DNA from: NCEH01 sp002257205
GTDB lineage: Bacteria > Pseudomonadota > Alphaproteobacteria > Rhizobiales > Xanthobacteraceae
DNA length: 64,000 nucleotides
NCBI RefSeq assembly: GCF_043195105.1
Contig: NZ_JBAFWO010000001.1
Reading direction: 5' to 3' (one strand)
Shown: piece after piece, positions 1 to 8,996 of the stretch
Layout of the letters: each line of letters begins with the position of its first letter
Numbering within the stretch: position 1 is the stretch's first letter
Notes under the pieces: model-generated
Seen by the model: only the letters and a program-made list of their open reading frames with translations
Database searches by the model: none
Told to the model about the DNA's origin: nothing
Program-made: the position numbers and the translations under genes

Positions 1-1938
1 GGCATCAAGGACAAGGATATCTTCTGCAACAACGACTGCCTGATCGGGAACGTCCATCCCTGCGACATCCACACCATCGTGCCGATCTTCTGGGAGGGCG
101 AGCTGATCGGCTGGGTCGGCGGCGTCACGCACGTCATCGATACCGGTTCGGTGGGGCCGGGCTCCATGTCCACCGGACAGGTGCAGCGCTTCGGCGACGG
201 CTATCAGATCACCTGCCGCAAGGTGGGCGCAGACGACACGCTGTTCCGCGACTGGCTGCACGAAAGCCAGCGCATGGTGCGCACCACCCGCTATTGGATG
301 CTGGACGAGCGCACCCGCATCGCCGGCTGCCACATGATCCGCAAGCTGGTGGAAGAGGTGGTCGCGGAAGAGGGCATCGAGGCCTATTGGAAGTTCGCCT
401 ATGAGGCAGTCGAGCATGGCCGGCAGGGCCTGCAAAACCGCATCAAGGCCATGACCATTCCCGGCACCTACCGGCAGGTGGGCTTCGTGGACGTTCCTTA
501 TGCCCATGAGGACGTGCGGGTGCCGTCCGACTTCGCCAAGATCGACACCATCATGCATTCGCCCTCGGAAATCACCATCCGCGGCGACGGCACGTGGCGG
601 CTCGATTTCGAAGGCTCCAGCCGCTGGGGCTGGCACACCTACAATGCCCATCAGGTGAGCTTCACCTCGGGCATCTGGGTGATGATGACCCAGACCCTGA
701 TCCCCTCCGAAATGATCAATGACGGGGCGGCCTACGGCACCGAATTCCGCCTGCCCAAGGGCACCTGGATGAACCCGGACGACCGCCGCGTCGCATTCTC
801 CTATTCCTGGCACTTCCTGGTCTCGACCTGGACGGCGCTCTGGCGCGGCCTGTCGCGCTCCTATTTCGGGCGCGGCTATCTGGAGGAGGTGAATGCCGGC
901 AACGCCAACACTTCCAACTGGCTGCAGGGCGGCGGCTTCAACCAATATGACGAGATCCATGCGGTGAACTCGTTCGAATGCGCCGCCAACGGCACCGGCG
1001 CCACCGCCGTGCATGACGGCCTTTCCCATGCCGCCGCCATCTGGAACCCGGAAGGCGACATGGGCGACATGGAGATCTGGGAACTGGCCGAGCCGCTGGT
1101 CTATCTCGGCCGCCAGATCAAGGCCTCCTCCGGCGGCGCCGGCAAGTATCGCGGCGGCTGCGGCTTCGAAAGCCTGCGCATGGTCTGGAACGCCAAGGAC
1201 TGGACCATGTTCTTCATGGGCAACGGCCACATGTCCTCGGACTGGGGGTTGATGGGCGGCTATCCCGCCGCCTCCGGCTATCGCTTCGCCGCCCATGACA
1301 CCGGGTTGAAGGAGCTGATCGCCTCCGGCGCGCCGCTGCCGTTCGGCGGCGATACCGATCCGCAGAACCCGGTGTGGGACGCGATGATGCCCGACGCCAA
1401 GATCAAGCGCGACAAGCAGGCCATCACCACCGAGGAGATGTTCAAGGATTACGACCTCTATCTCAATTACATGCGCGGCGGCCCCGGCTTCGGCGATCCG
1501 ATCGACCGGGATCCGCAGAGCGTGGTGGACGACATCAACGGCGGCTATCTGGTGGAGCGCTTCGCCCTTCAGGTCTATGGCGTCGTGGCGGAAAAGGGCG
1601 CGGACGGCACCTATGCCGTGGATGCTCCCGCCACCGCCGCGCGGCGCAAGGAGATCCGCGCCGAGCGGCTCGCCAAGTCTGTTCCCACCCGCGACTGGAT
1701 GAAGGGCGAGCGCGAGAAGATTCTCGCCAAGGACGCGGGCGACCACGTCAAGCAGATGTTCGCCTCGTCCTTCAAGCTCGGGCCTAAGTTCTTCAAGGAC
1801 TTCCAGACGTTCTGGGATCTTCCGGCGGAGTGGACGCTGTTGGAGGAAGAGATCGGCATCCCCCATTACGGCTCGCATTACCACATGGACGTGTCCGAGC
1901 TGCCCGACGTGAAGACCGTGCAATTCGTCGAACAATAA
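1..1938 (+). CDS. acxB: Acetone carboxylase alpha subunit (partial, 5' end missing)
   Basis: The frame is open from base 1, so the gene starts outside the window; 645 C-terminal residues are visible. The sequence is of the hydantoinase B/oxoprolinase family, and the next gene is an unmistakable acetone carboxylase gamma subunit, which fixes the identity. In Xanthobacter the alpha subunit is about 776 residues, so roughly 130 are missing here. Acetone carboxylase is a cytoplasmic alpha2beta2gamma2 enzyme that uses ATP to carboxylate acetone to acetoacetate. The beta subunit gene (acxA) would be expected just upstream. A 66-bp gap with an AGGAGG ribosome binding site separates it from the gamma gene, indicating one operon. 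The stop is TAA at 1936-1938. The acx symbol follows the Xanthobacter convention (A = beta, B = alpha, C = gamma). Confidence 0.88.
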   Translation, partial: GIKDKDIFCNNDCLIGNVHPCDIHTIVPIFWEGELIGWVGGVTHVIDTGSVGPGSMSTGQVQRFGDGYQITCRKVGADDTLFRDWLHESQRMVRTTRYWMLDERTRIAGCHMIRKLVEEVVAEEGIEAYWKFAYEAVEHGRQGLQNRIKAMTIPGTYRQVGFVDVPYAHEDVRVPSDFAKIDTIMHSPSEITIRGDGTWRLDFEGSSRWGWHTYNAHQVSFTSGIWVMMTQTLIPSEMINDGAAYGTEFRLPKGTWMNPDDRRVAFSYSWHFLVSTWTALWRGLSRSYFGRGYLEEVNAGNANTSNWLQGGGFNQYDEIHAVNSFECAANGTGATAVHDGLSHAAAIWNPEGDMGDMEIWELAEPLVYLGRQIKASSGGAGKYRGGCGFESLRMVWNAKDWTMFFMGNGHMSSDWGLMGGYPAASGYRFAAHDTGLKELIASGAPLPFGGDTDPQNPVWDAMMPDAKIKRDKQAITTEEMFKDYDLYLNYMRGGPGFGDPIDRDPQSVVDDINGGYLVERFALQVYGVVAEKGADGTYAVDAPATAARRKEIRAERLAKSVPTRDWMKGEREKILAKDAGDHVKQMFASSFKLGPKFFKDFQTFWDLPAEWTLLEEEIGIPHYGSHYHMDVSELPDVKTVQFVEQ

Positions 1939-2004
1939 GCGCGCCGGGCACCGGCCGCGCGCCGGTGCCCTTCGTCTCAATCAGCAAAATTCAGGAGGAC
2001 ACCC

Positions 2005-2511
2005 ATGGCCTACACACGCGCCAAGATCGCCGACCTCGTCGATGGCAAGATCGACCACGACACGCTGCACCAGATGCTCGCCACACCGAAGGACCCGGAG
2101 CGCTTCTCCATCTATATGGAGATCCTTCAGCAACGCATGCCCTGGGATGACAAGATCATCCTGCCGCTCGGCCCGAAATTGTTCATGGTCCAGCTCAAGG
2201 ATACCAAGCAATGGAAGATCCGCTGCGAATGCGGCCATGATTTCTGCGACTGGCGCGAAAACTGGAAGCTGTTCGCCCGCGTGCATGTCCGCGACACGGC
2301 GGAAAAGATGGAGGAGATCTATCCGCGCCTGATGACGCCGACCTCCTCCTGGCAGGTGCTGCGGGAATTTTATTGCCCGGAATGCGGCACCTTGCACGAC
2401 GTCGAAGCGCCCACCCCCTGGTATCCGGTGATCCGCGATTTCGAGCCGGACATCGACACCTTCTACAAGGACTGGCTCGGCCTGCCGGTGCCCGAGCGCG
2501 TCGACGCCTGA
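2005..2511 (+). CDS. acxC: Acetone carboxylase gamma subunit
   Basis: This 168-residue protein matches the length known for the gamma subunit of acetone carboxylase. It carries a cysteine cluster typical of that subunit, CECGHDFC at residues 74-81 and CPECG at 124-128, which supplies the structural zinc ligands. The start ATG is preceded by a near-consensus AGGAGG about 7 bases upstream. The small subunit bridges the large catalytic subunits and has no known independent activity. It is the last gene of the operon: a strong hairpin terminator follows within ten bases of the stop. Confidence 0.92.
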   Translation: MAYTRAKIADLVDGKIDHDTLHQMLATPKDPERFSIYMEILQQRMPWDDKIILPLGPKLFMVQLKDTKQWKIRCECGHDFCDWRENWKLFARVHVRDTAEKMEEIYPRLMTPTSSWQVLREFYCPECGTLHDVEAPTPWYPVIRDFEPDIDTFYKDWLGLPVPERVDA

Positions 2512-2519
2512 TGGCCCTG

Positions 2520-2548
2520 CCCGGAGAGCGCCCGCGCTCTCCGGGTTT
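2520..2548 (+). terminator. Rho-independent-like terminator after acxC
   Basis: An 11-bp perfect stem (CCCGGAGAGCG pairing with CGCTCTCCGGG) around a CCCG loop begins 8 bases after the acxC stop and is followed by TTTGGCTTT. The U tract is short and interrupted, but the position between a plus-strand operon end and a convergent minus-strand gene supports a terminator. Confidence 0.7.
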
Positions 2549-2574
2549 GGCTTTGGGGCCGGCGGCCGTGTTTC

Positions 2575-3135
2575 TCAGCGGGTGGAGAGCGGCAAAGGCG
2601 GCGGCGGGGCGGTGGCGCCGGCGCCAAGAGAGCGCTGCACCATCACGCTGTCAGACCACCGGCCGTAGCGATAGGCCACCCCCGGCAGCAGGCCCACGCG
2701 CACGAAGCCGAACCGCTCGTGCAGGGTGAGCGAGGCGATATTGTCGGCATCGATATAGCCGATCATCTGCCGGAAGCCGGCGGCCGCGCAGGCATCGATC
2801 AGCCCGCGCATGAGCACGCGGCCGATGCCCTGGCCGACATGCTCGTGGTGCACATAGATTGAGTGCTTGACGCTGTAGCGATAGGCCGGACGTTTGCGGA
2901 ACAGCACCACATAGGCATAGCCCACCACCACGCCGCCCCGCAGCGCGACAATGTGGGGGAAGCGGCGGCTCTTCAGATTCTTGCGCCGCTCGCGCAGATC
3001 GTCCGGCTGCGGCATCTCGCCGTCGTCCACCCCTTCCTCGACGCCGCGGCGGATGTGGCGGCGATAGATCGCCAGCATGGCATCCACATCCGAATCCCGC
3101 GACGGGCGGACGACGACAGCTTGCTCCTGCTCCAT
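2575..3135 (-). CDS. GNAT N-acetyltransferase, phosphinothricin-acetyltransferase-like
   Basis: This 186-residue protein is a single GNAT domain. The acetyl-CoA pyrophosphate-binding motif is VGQGIGRVLM at residues 100-109 and the late motif NIASLTLHERFGF at 132-144 is typical of the Pat/Bar-like subgroup, which acetylates amino groups of small molecules. The C-terminal tail is Pro/Ala-rich and probably disordered. The gene starts 24 bp after the Orn/Lys/Arg decarboxylase in the same direction, so the two are likely cotranscribed; acetylation of the amine product is an attractive but unproven role. Substrate cannot be read from the sequence. Confidence 0.8.
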   Translation of the reverse strand: MEQEQAVVVRPSRDSDVDAMLAIYRRHIRRGVEEGVDDGEMPQPDDLRERRKNLKSRRFPHIVALRGGVVVGYAYVVLFRKRPAYRYSVKHSIYVHHEHVGQGIGRVLMRGLIDACAAAGFRQMIGYIDADNIASLTLHERFGFVRVGLLPGVAYRYGRWSDSVMVQRSLGAGATAPPPPLPLSTR

Positions 3136-3159
3136 GGGCGACCCTGAAACTCCTTCGGC

Positions 3160-5517
3160 CTATTCGGCGACCACATATGTGTAGAGCCGCACGCGGCCCG
3201 CTGCATCCAATTCGCGATAGACGCCCTGGATCTCCACGTCAAAGCCCGGGAAGGTGTTGAAGCAGGCTTCGAACATCTTGAGATAATCGATCATCGGTTG
3301 CGCCCGCTCGGTCAATCGCTCGCCCGGCACGATGGTGGCGATGCCCGGCGGGTAGACCACGAACGGCGTCGTCGCGATGCGGCCGGAAATGGCGTCGATG
3401 GGCAGGAAATCCACATCGTTGCGCACCAAAGCGCGCGCCGCATCGTGGGGCGACATCGCGATCTGCGGCAGGTGCGCGGCGGAAAACTGCATCGCCTGGA
3501 GCGCGCTGACATTGGCGCCGCGGAAGAAGCGGTGCATCTCCCCGCACAGGTCACGCAGCCGCACCCCGGCATAGCGGGCGGGGCGGCGGCGGAAGAATTC
3601 CGGGATTGCTTCTTCCAACAGCGCATTCTCGTCATGCAGCTTCTTGAAGGCGACGAGGCCGCTGATCAGCGTCCCCGCCTTGCTGGCCTCCACCCCTGGC
3701 GTCAGCAGGAAGAGCAGCGAATTCAGGTCGTTCTTCTCGGCGACGATGCGGTTCTCGCGCAGATATTGCGCCACCACCGGCGCCGGGATGCCGTGCTCGG
3801 CATAGGCGCCGGTGACGCGGTCGAAGCCGGGAGTGAGGAGGGTCAGCTTGTTGGGGTCGGTCATGGCGAAGCCCGCCGCCATGCCGGCGAACCCGTGCCA
3901 GGCGGCGCCAGGGGTTAGATGCCAGAAGGCCGGGTTGGTGGCGAGCTGGTCGGTGGCGACGCTCTCCCACGGCACGTCATGCACCGCGCCGGGGCTCGAC
4001 ACGTCCGGGATCGCCACCCGATCGGGGACGAACGGCTCGAAGAACCAGCGCCGCTCGGGGCGCTGCTCCTTCTCCTCGAACTCGCGCCGCACCGCGCGGA
4101 TCTTCTTGCGCAGCTCGATGCCGAGGCGGATCGTGTCGTCCCACAGCACTTCGCCCGAGCGGCCCTTCATCATCTGCGCACCCACGTCGAGGGAGGCGAA
4201 CAAGGGATAAAACGGCGAGGTGGAGGCGTGCTGCATGAAGCTCTCGTTGAAGCGGCGATGCTCCACGCGCCGCTTCTGGCCGGTGATGTGCCGGTCCTTC
4301 ATGTGGATCTGGGAGGCCTGCGAGAAGCTCGCGAGCTGCTTGTGGGTGGATTGGGTGGCGATGATGCCCGGCGCATCGGGGCCGAGGTCCGCGAGGCCCA
4401 TGGCGAAGCGTCCGGCATAGAGCGGGTGGAACTTCATGAAGCCCGCCCATGCCTCGTCGAACAAAATGTAGTCGCACAGATGGCCGATCGTTTTCAGGAT
4501 CATCTCGGCATTGTGGATCGTGCCGTCATAGGTGCACTGCTCCACCACGGCGACGCGGAACGGGCGCGGCTTCTTCCACGCCTCCGGATCCTTCACCAGC
4601 GGATGGGTGCGGATGCGCTCGCGCAGGGCCGCTTCGTCCAGCGCCGCGAAATCCATCGGGCCGATGAGACCCCAGGCATTGCGCACGGTGGGCACATAGA
4701 CCGGGATGCCGCCGGCGATCAACAGCGCGCCATGGTGGGCGGCCTTGTGGTTGTTGCGGTCGAACAGCACGAGATCGCCGTCGGTGACCAAAGCGGTCAG
4801 CGCCACCTTGTTGGAGGTGGAGGTCCCGTTCAGCACGAAATAGGTCTTCTCCGCGCCGAAGATCTTCGCCGCTTCCTTCTGCGCCTGGAGCGCGGGACCC
4901 TCGTGGGTCAAGAGGTCGCCGAGGTCGAGCACGGAATTGTCGAGGTCGTCGCGGAACACAGCCTCGCCCAGATGCTCCATGAACACGCGGCCGATGGGGC
5001 TTCTGGAATAGAACACCCCGCCATTATGCCCGGGGCAGGTCCAGAGCTGGTTGCCCTCTTCCGCATAATCCACCAGGGCGCCGAAGAACGGGGTCTTCAG
5101 CGTCTCGGCATATTGCTTCAGCCGGCTGATGAGATTCTTGGCGATGAAAGCGGGGGTCTCCTCGGAGAGGAAGACATAGCCGTCGATGAAGTCCAGCACC
5201 TCCACCGGCACATCCTCGAAGCGCTTGCGGCGGATCAGCAGGATGATCGGGAAATCGAGGCCGCGCCGGCGCATGAGGTTGATGAGAGAGGCGGTCTTGC
5301 CCTCCAGGCCCTTCTTGCCCCAATCCACCAGCATGCAGCCGATGGCGGCATCGGTCTGCACGGCGATTTCCGCGTCTTCCAGATTGCGCGCCTTCACCAC
5401 CTCGAAGCCGGAGCTTTCGATCTCTTTGACGATCTGGTTGTAACGGGCGCCTTCCAGGTCTTCCGCGTCAAAGACCGGTGTCGCGAACAGGAAGTTGAAG
5501 CGCTTGAAATAGTCCAT
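3160..5517 (-). CDS. Orn/Lys/Arg decarboxylase, class I PLP-dependent
   Basis: At 785 residues this has the length and layout of the large inducible-type basic amino acid decarboxylases: an N-terminal receiver-like wing domain (about 1-130), a PLP-binding core and a C-terminal domain. The PLP lysine is K393 in the motif STHKQLASFSQ. These cytoplasmic enzymes decarboxylate arginine, lysine or ornithine to agmatine, cadaverine or putrescine, serving polyamine supply or acid resistance. The substrate cannot be assigned from motifs alone. No cognate amino acid/amine antiporter lies beside it, which weakens an acid-resistance role. It precedes a GNAT acetyltransferase by 24 bp. Confidence 0.87.
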   Translation of the reverse strand: MDYFKRFNFLFATPVFDAEDLEGARYNQIVKEIESSGFEVVKARNLEDAEIAVQTDAAIGCMLVDWGKKGLEGKTASLINLMRRRGLDFPIILLIRRKRFEDVPVEVLDFIDGYVFLSEETPAFIAKNLISRLKQYAETLKTPFFGALVDYAEEGNQLWTCPGHNGGVFYSRSPIGRVFMEHLGEAVFRDDLDNSVLDLGDLLTHEGPALQAQKEAAKIFGAEKTYFVLNGTSTSNKVALTALVTDGDLVLFDRNNHKAAHHGALLIAGGIPVYVPTVRNAWGLIGPMDFAALDEAALRERIRTHPLVKDPEAWKKPRPFRVAVVEQCTYDGTIHNAEMILKTIGHLCDYILFDEAWAGFMKFHPLYAGRFAMGLADLGPDAPGIIATQSTHKQLASFSQASQIHMKDRHITGQKRRVEHRRFNESFMQHASTSPFYPLFASLDVGAQMMKGRSGEVLWDDTIRLGIELRKKIRAVRREFEEKEQRPERRWFFEPFVPDRVAIPDVSSPGAVHDVPWESVATDQLATNPAFWHLTPGAAWHGFAGMAAGFAMTDPNKLTLLTPGFDRVTGAYAEHGIPAPVVAQYLRENRIVAEKNDLNSLLFLLTPGVEASKAGTLISGLVAFKKLHDENALLEEAIPEFFRRRPARYAGVRLRDLCGEMHRFFRGANVSALQAMQFSAAHLPQIAMSPHDAARALVRNDVDFLPIDAISGRIATTPFVVYPPGIATIVPGERLTERAQPMIDYLKMFEACFNTFPGFDVEIQGVYRELDAAGRVRLYTYVVAE

Positions 5518-5601
5518 CTGGGCACCCGCTTTGATCCGAACCGGAGGTGTCGACGCGTTTCATGACAATGCCGTGACGGCGCGGCTCACAACCGCGCCGC
5601 C

Positions 5602-6507
5602 TCACGCCAGAGCGCAATAGGCCCGGAGGCGGGACACCAAATGGTCGAACGTGGCGCGCACCCGGCGCACCTGCCGCAGGTCCTCATGCATGACGACGAA
5701 GGTCTCCAGCCGCAGATCGAACAGATCGGGCAAAAGGCGCGTCAGCACCGGCGCGCGCGCCGCCAACGCCACCTGGCAGACGCCGATGCCGGCCCCGGCG
5801 CGGATCGCCTCCAACTGCGCGAAATGGCTGTCGGTGCGATAGGCCAGCGCGTCGGGCACCACGCCGTCGCCCAGCGTGGCGAGGGCGCGCAGGAAATCCA
5901 CGTCGCGATCCGGGCCGACGAGGGCGAAGCGGGCGAGATCGGCGAGGTCACGCGGCACGCCGGCGCGCGCGAGACAGACCGGCGCGGCGAACAGGCCGAG
6001 CTTCACCGCGCCCACGGGCTTCACCACCAGCGCGCTCTGCACCGGCCGCACCATGCGCACGGCGATGTCCGCCTCCTGGTGCAGCAGATCTTCGGTCCGG
6101 TTGCTGAGATGGCTCTCGAACCGCAGGCGCGGATGGCGCTCCAGCAGTTCGGCCAGGATGGCGGGCAGCACATGGGCGCCCACCATCTCACTCGCCGTGA
6201 TGCGCACCGTGCCGGCGAGCGCGCCCACGTCCGCCGAGGCGGTGCGGGCGAAGGCGGCGGCGGCGGTCGCCATGGCCCGTGCGTGCGGTCCAAGCGCCCG
6301 CGCCGCCGCGGTCGGCATAAGGCCGGAGGGCGAACGCGTGAACAGCGCCTGCCCGAGCCCACGTTCCAGCGCCTCCAGTCGCCGCCGGACGGTTGCCTGC
6401 GCCACGGCCAGCTCCCGTGCCGCGGCAGACAGGCTGCCATGCTCCAGCACCGCGAGAAAGGCGCGCTGATTCTCCCAGTCGGCGGCGGTCAGGCTCATAC
6501 ATTTCAT
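5602..6507 (-). CDS. LysR-family transcriptional regulator
   Basis: The protein (301 residues, or 298 if the second ATG at 6498 is used) has an N-terminal winged HTH (about residues 8-65, including LAVAQATVRRRLEALERGLG) and a periplasmic-binding-protein-like effector domain, the standard LysR layout. It is divergent from the epimerase-like gene, with 78 bp between start codons, which is the usual arrangement for a LysR protein controlling its neighbour and itself. An inverted repeat AGCTG-N6-CAGCT at 6511-6526 lies immediately upstream of its start codon. Ligand is unknown. Confidence 0.88.
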   Translation of the reverse strand: MKCMSLTAADWENQRAFLAVLEHGSLSAAARELAVAQATVRRRLEALERGLGQALFTRSPSGLMPTAAARALGPHARAMATAAAAFARTASADVGALAGTVRITASEMVGAHVLPAILAELLERHPRLRFESHLSNRTEDLLHQEADIAVRMVRPVQSALVVKPVGAVKLGLFAAPVCLARAGVPRDLADLARFALVGPDRDVDFLRALATLGDGVVPDALAYRTDSHFAQLEAIRAGAGIGVCQVALAARAPVLTRLLPDLFDLRLETFVVMHEDLRQVRRVRATFDHLVSRLRAYCALA

Positions 6508-6510
6508 ACT

Positions 6511-6526
6511 AGCTGCTGCGCCAGCT
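6511..6526. promoter_or_regulatory. Short inverted repeat in LysR/epimerase divergent region
   Basis: AGCTG-N6-CAGCT lies 3 bases upstream of the LysR start codon in the only intergenic space between the divergent pair. A classical T-N11-A core was not found in it, so the assignment as a LysR site is tentative. Confidence 0.25.
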
Positions 6527-6585
6527 TTGGCAATTCCATATGAGGGCGAAACCCCGTTCTATCCTCGCAAGACCGGGAGACGGAT

Positions 6586-7599
6586 ATGACGGACACATTG
6601 GAAAAGACGGCGCTGGTGCTGGGCGCGACAGGCGGCATCGGCGGCGAGGTGACGGCGGAACTGCTGCGCCGGGGGTGGCAGGTGAATGCCCTGGCGCGCG
6701 ATCCGCAATCCGCCGCCGCGCGCTGGCGCCGGCCGGAGCGTGGGATCCATTGGCTCAAGGGCGATGCCATGGATGCCAACGCGGTGGTGGCGGCGGCGAA
6801 AGGGGCAAGGCTGATCGTCCATGCCGTCAACCCGCCCGGCTATCGCAACTGGGATAAGCTGGTGCTGCCCATGCTTGAGAACACCATCGCGGCGGCGCGG
6901 GTCAGCGGCGCCCGCATCCTGCTGCCGGGCACGGTCTATAATTTCGGCCCGGATGCCTTCGCGGGTCCGGACGAAGACGCCCCGCAGAATCCGACCACCC
7001 GCAAGGGCGCGATCCGCGTTGCCATGGAACGCCGGCTGCGCGCGGTCTCAGCCGAAGGGGTGCGGGCGCTGATCGTGCGGGCGGGCGATTTCTTTGGTCC
7101 CCATGCCGGCAACAATTGGTTCTCGCAGGGCCTGGTGCGGCCCGGCCGGCCGGTGCGCGCCATCAGCACGCCCGGACTGCCCGGCATCGGCCACCAATGG
7201 GCCTATCTGCCGGACGTGGCGCGGACCATGGTGCAACTTGCGGAACGCGCCGACGCGCTCGATGCCTTCGCGGTGTTTCACATGGACGGCCATTGGGATG
7301 CCGACGGAACCGAGATGAGCGCGGCCATCCGTGCCGCATCGGGCCGGCCGGATCTCAAGGCCCGGCCCTTTCCCTGGTGGCTGGTCACGCTCGCCGCGCC
7401 GTTCGTGACCACATTCCGGGAGATGGGGGAGATGCGTTATCTCTGGCGGGTGCCGCTGCGCATGAACAATGCACGCCTCGTGGCATTCCTCGGCGCCGAG
7501 CCCCACACGCCGCTCTTCAGCGCCGTGCGCGAGACCCTCGCGGGCCTCGGCTGCCTGCCCGATCAAGCGGGCGCCCCTCAAGGCCAGCCGGCGCCGTGA
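6586..7599 (+). CDS. NAD(P)-dependent epimerase/dehydratase-family protein
   Basis: The 337-residue protein begins with a Rossmann nucleotide-binding motif (GATGGIG at residues 13-19), followed by typical extended-SDR features such as VHAVNPPG and GTVYNFGPD. It is a cytoplasmic NAD(P)H-using oxidoreductase or epimerase of the atypical extended SDR type. A GGGAGA ribosome binding site precedes the ATG. The divergent LysR gene is the likely regulator. The substrate is not predictable: members include NmrA-like sensors, quinone reductases and sugar epimerases. Confidence 0.8.
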   Translation: MTDTLEKTALVLGATGGIGGEVTAELLRRGWQVNALARDPQSAAARWRRPERGIHWLKGDAMDANAVVAAAKGARLIVHAVNPPGYRNWDKLVLPMLENTIAAARVSGARILLPGTVYNFGPDAFAGPDEDAPQNPTTRKGAIRVAMERRLRAVSAEGVRALIVRAGDFFGPHAGNNWFSQGLVRPGRPVRAISTPGLPGIGHQWAYLPDVARTMVQLAERADALDAFAVFHMDGHWDADGTEMSAAIRAASGRPDLKARPFPWWLVTLAAPFVTTFREMGEMRYLWRVPLRMNNARLVAFLGAEPHTPLFSAVRETLAGLGCLPDQAGAPQGQPAP

Positions 7600-7635
7600 G
7601 GATACGGACACTCGGCGAGGCCGCCCGTGCGGCGC

Positions 7636-8703
7636 TCAGGGCATGGGCGGGCGGAGCGCGGGGGTTTGGATGTTGTCGCGCACCGCCTTCAATTGCTGGG
7701 TGAGGGACTTGATCGTCTCGGCATCGCCCGCGGCGGCGGCGATATCCTGGGCCAGCCCTTCGGCCAGTTGCCGATATTTCAGATCGGAGGCGAGCCGCAT
7801 GCCCTCGATCAGCGTATCGATGGCGGCCTGCTGCCCCTCCTTCACCTGAAAGAAGCGCTCCAACACGGCGGCGCTGGCGAGCGTGGGGGCGAACTTGGCG
7901 TATTTGTCGTTCCTGCGCCCGTCGAGGCTCACCACCACATAAGGCTGCTCGCCCCGATAGGCCTGATCGTCGAGGTCGACGAGGCCTTTGCCCTCCTTGT
8001 ATGCGAAAAGATGCGCGGGGAATTCCGATCTGGAGATCACGCGAAAATCCGCGATCGCCATTGTCGCGCCCGGCAGCTCGAAATCGAGCCGCTCGGTCTG
8101 CGTGAACACCGGCCCGTCCATCAGGGCGTGGCCGATGTCGCCGGCCAGCTTCGTGATCTGCCCGCTGCCGAGGAGCCAGCCCGCATAGGGCATCAGCATC
8201 GGAATCCCCGCGAGGGCGGTGAAGGCGCCGGACAAGGATTTGACGAAGCCCTGCGGAAACCGCGCGGCCGCAAGCTCGATGGTCAGCGTGATGGAATCCG
8301 CGAGCACCGCGGGCGAATAGGCAACCAGCGGCGTGCCGTTGGTGAAGGCGCTGGGTGCGTTCAAATGCGAGTTGGGCGGCACCGATTCCTGAATGAAATT
8401 GAGCGCGCGCGCCGCGGCGTTGAACACGTCGAAGTCCCGCACACCTGACACCACGGCGATATCGCCGTTATGGCCAAGGAAATTCGGGTCGGGATGCTGC
8501 CCGGTATAGACGTGGCGGATCAGCACGGTCAGCGGGAGGCCCTTGCCGATGGGCATATAGGGGGTCGTGGCGCCGAGGGCCCTGATCTGCCCGCCAAGGG
8601 CCGGCGGCCGCTGACTTTGCATGATTTCCGCGATCCTGGACGGGTTGTTGCGCAATTCCTCTTCAGAAATGATGTGTTTCCCGATGATCCGATGGACGGC
8701 CAT
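7636..8703 (-). CDS. Protein of unknown function, orphan with own promoter
   Basis: I do not recognise this family. From the preferred ATG at 8703 the product is 355 residues, starting MAVHRIIGKH, with a strong purine-rich ribosome binding site (GGGGGGAAGGG). An in-frame upstream ATG at 8784 exists but lies upstream of the inferred transcription start. There is no signal peptide. A hydrophobic glycine-rich segment (about residues 155-185, including LAGIPMLMPYAGWLLGSG) could be a buried helix or a membrane-interacting stretch. Conserved-looking blocks are FLGHNGDIAVVSGVRDF and YVVVSLDGRRNDKYAKF, and the C-terminal 60 residues look helical. It stands alone between convergent and divergent neighbours. 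The coding assignment rests on length, codon periodicity, RBS and promoter. Confidence 0.75.
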   Translation of the reverse strand: MAVHRIIGKHIISEEELRNNPSRIAEIMQSQRPPALGGQIRALGATTPYMPIGKGLPLTVLIRHVYTGQHPDPNFLGHNGDIAVVSGVRDFDVFNAAARALNFIQESVPPNSHLNAPSAFTNGTPLVAYSPAVLADSITLTIELAAARFPQGFVKSLSGAFTALAGIPMLMPYAGWLLGSGQITKLAGDIGHALMDGPVFTQTERLDFELPGATMAIADFRVISRSEFPAHLFAYKEGKGLVDLDDQAYRGEQPYVVVSLDGRRNDKYAKFAPTLASAAVLERFFQVKEGQQAAIDTLIEGMRLASDLKYRQLAEGLAQDIAAAAGDAETIKSLTQQLKAVRDNIQTPALRPPMP

Positions 8704-8769
8704 GGTCCCTTCCCCCCTGCGGCGCTCCCAATCGCGCATCGAAGACTGAGACGCATTTGTAGGTTGAAT

Positions 8770-8797
8770 AATATATGTAAGCATCTCAGAGATGCAA
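8770..8797 (-). promoter_or_regulatory. Sigma70-like promoter with embedded operator for the orphan gene
   Basis: Reading the minus strand, TTGCAT and TATATT are separated by 16 bp, placing a start site near 8763 and a 60-base leader before the ATG at 8703. A perfect 15-bp palindrome (GCATCTC-A-GAGATGC, 8781-8795) overlaps the -35 box and spacer, where a repressor would block RNA polymerase. Confidence 0.5.
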
Positions 8798-8936
8798 TTT
8801 TATACAGCTCTCGCTCTCTCATGGCGACGAAAACCAGCAATAACAAAGAAGATGGCTAAGGATGAAAGCGCAGAGGATGCACCTTTAAGGAGAACAGCCC
8901 GGTGCGCCCGGCTGGCGCCTCCTGTCCGGGCCGCCC

Positions 8937-8965
8937 CTTGAAATCGGCGGGGGCATCCGCCATCT
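8937..8965 (+). promoter_or_regulatory. Sigma32 (RpoH) heat-shock promoter of htpG
   Basis: CTTGAAA, a 14-bp spacer and CGCCATCT match the RpoH consensus CTTGAAA-N13/15-CCCCATNT with one mismatch. It lies 31 bases upstream of the htpG start codon, giving a short leader that contains the GGAGAG ribosome binding site. Confidence 0.7.
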
Positions 8966-8996
8966 GGTCGTCGCCTTCAACCGGAGAGCTGCCGCC

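Noticed and set aside
3919..5565. 548-codon plus-strand open frame
   Set aside because: Opposite the decarboxylase gene whose PLP site and length are canonical.
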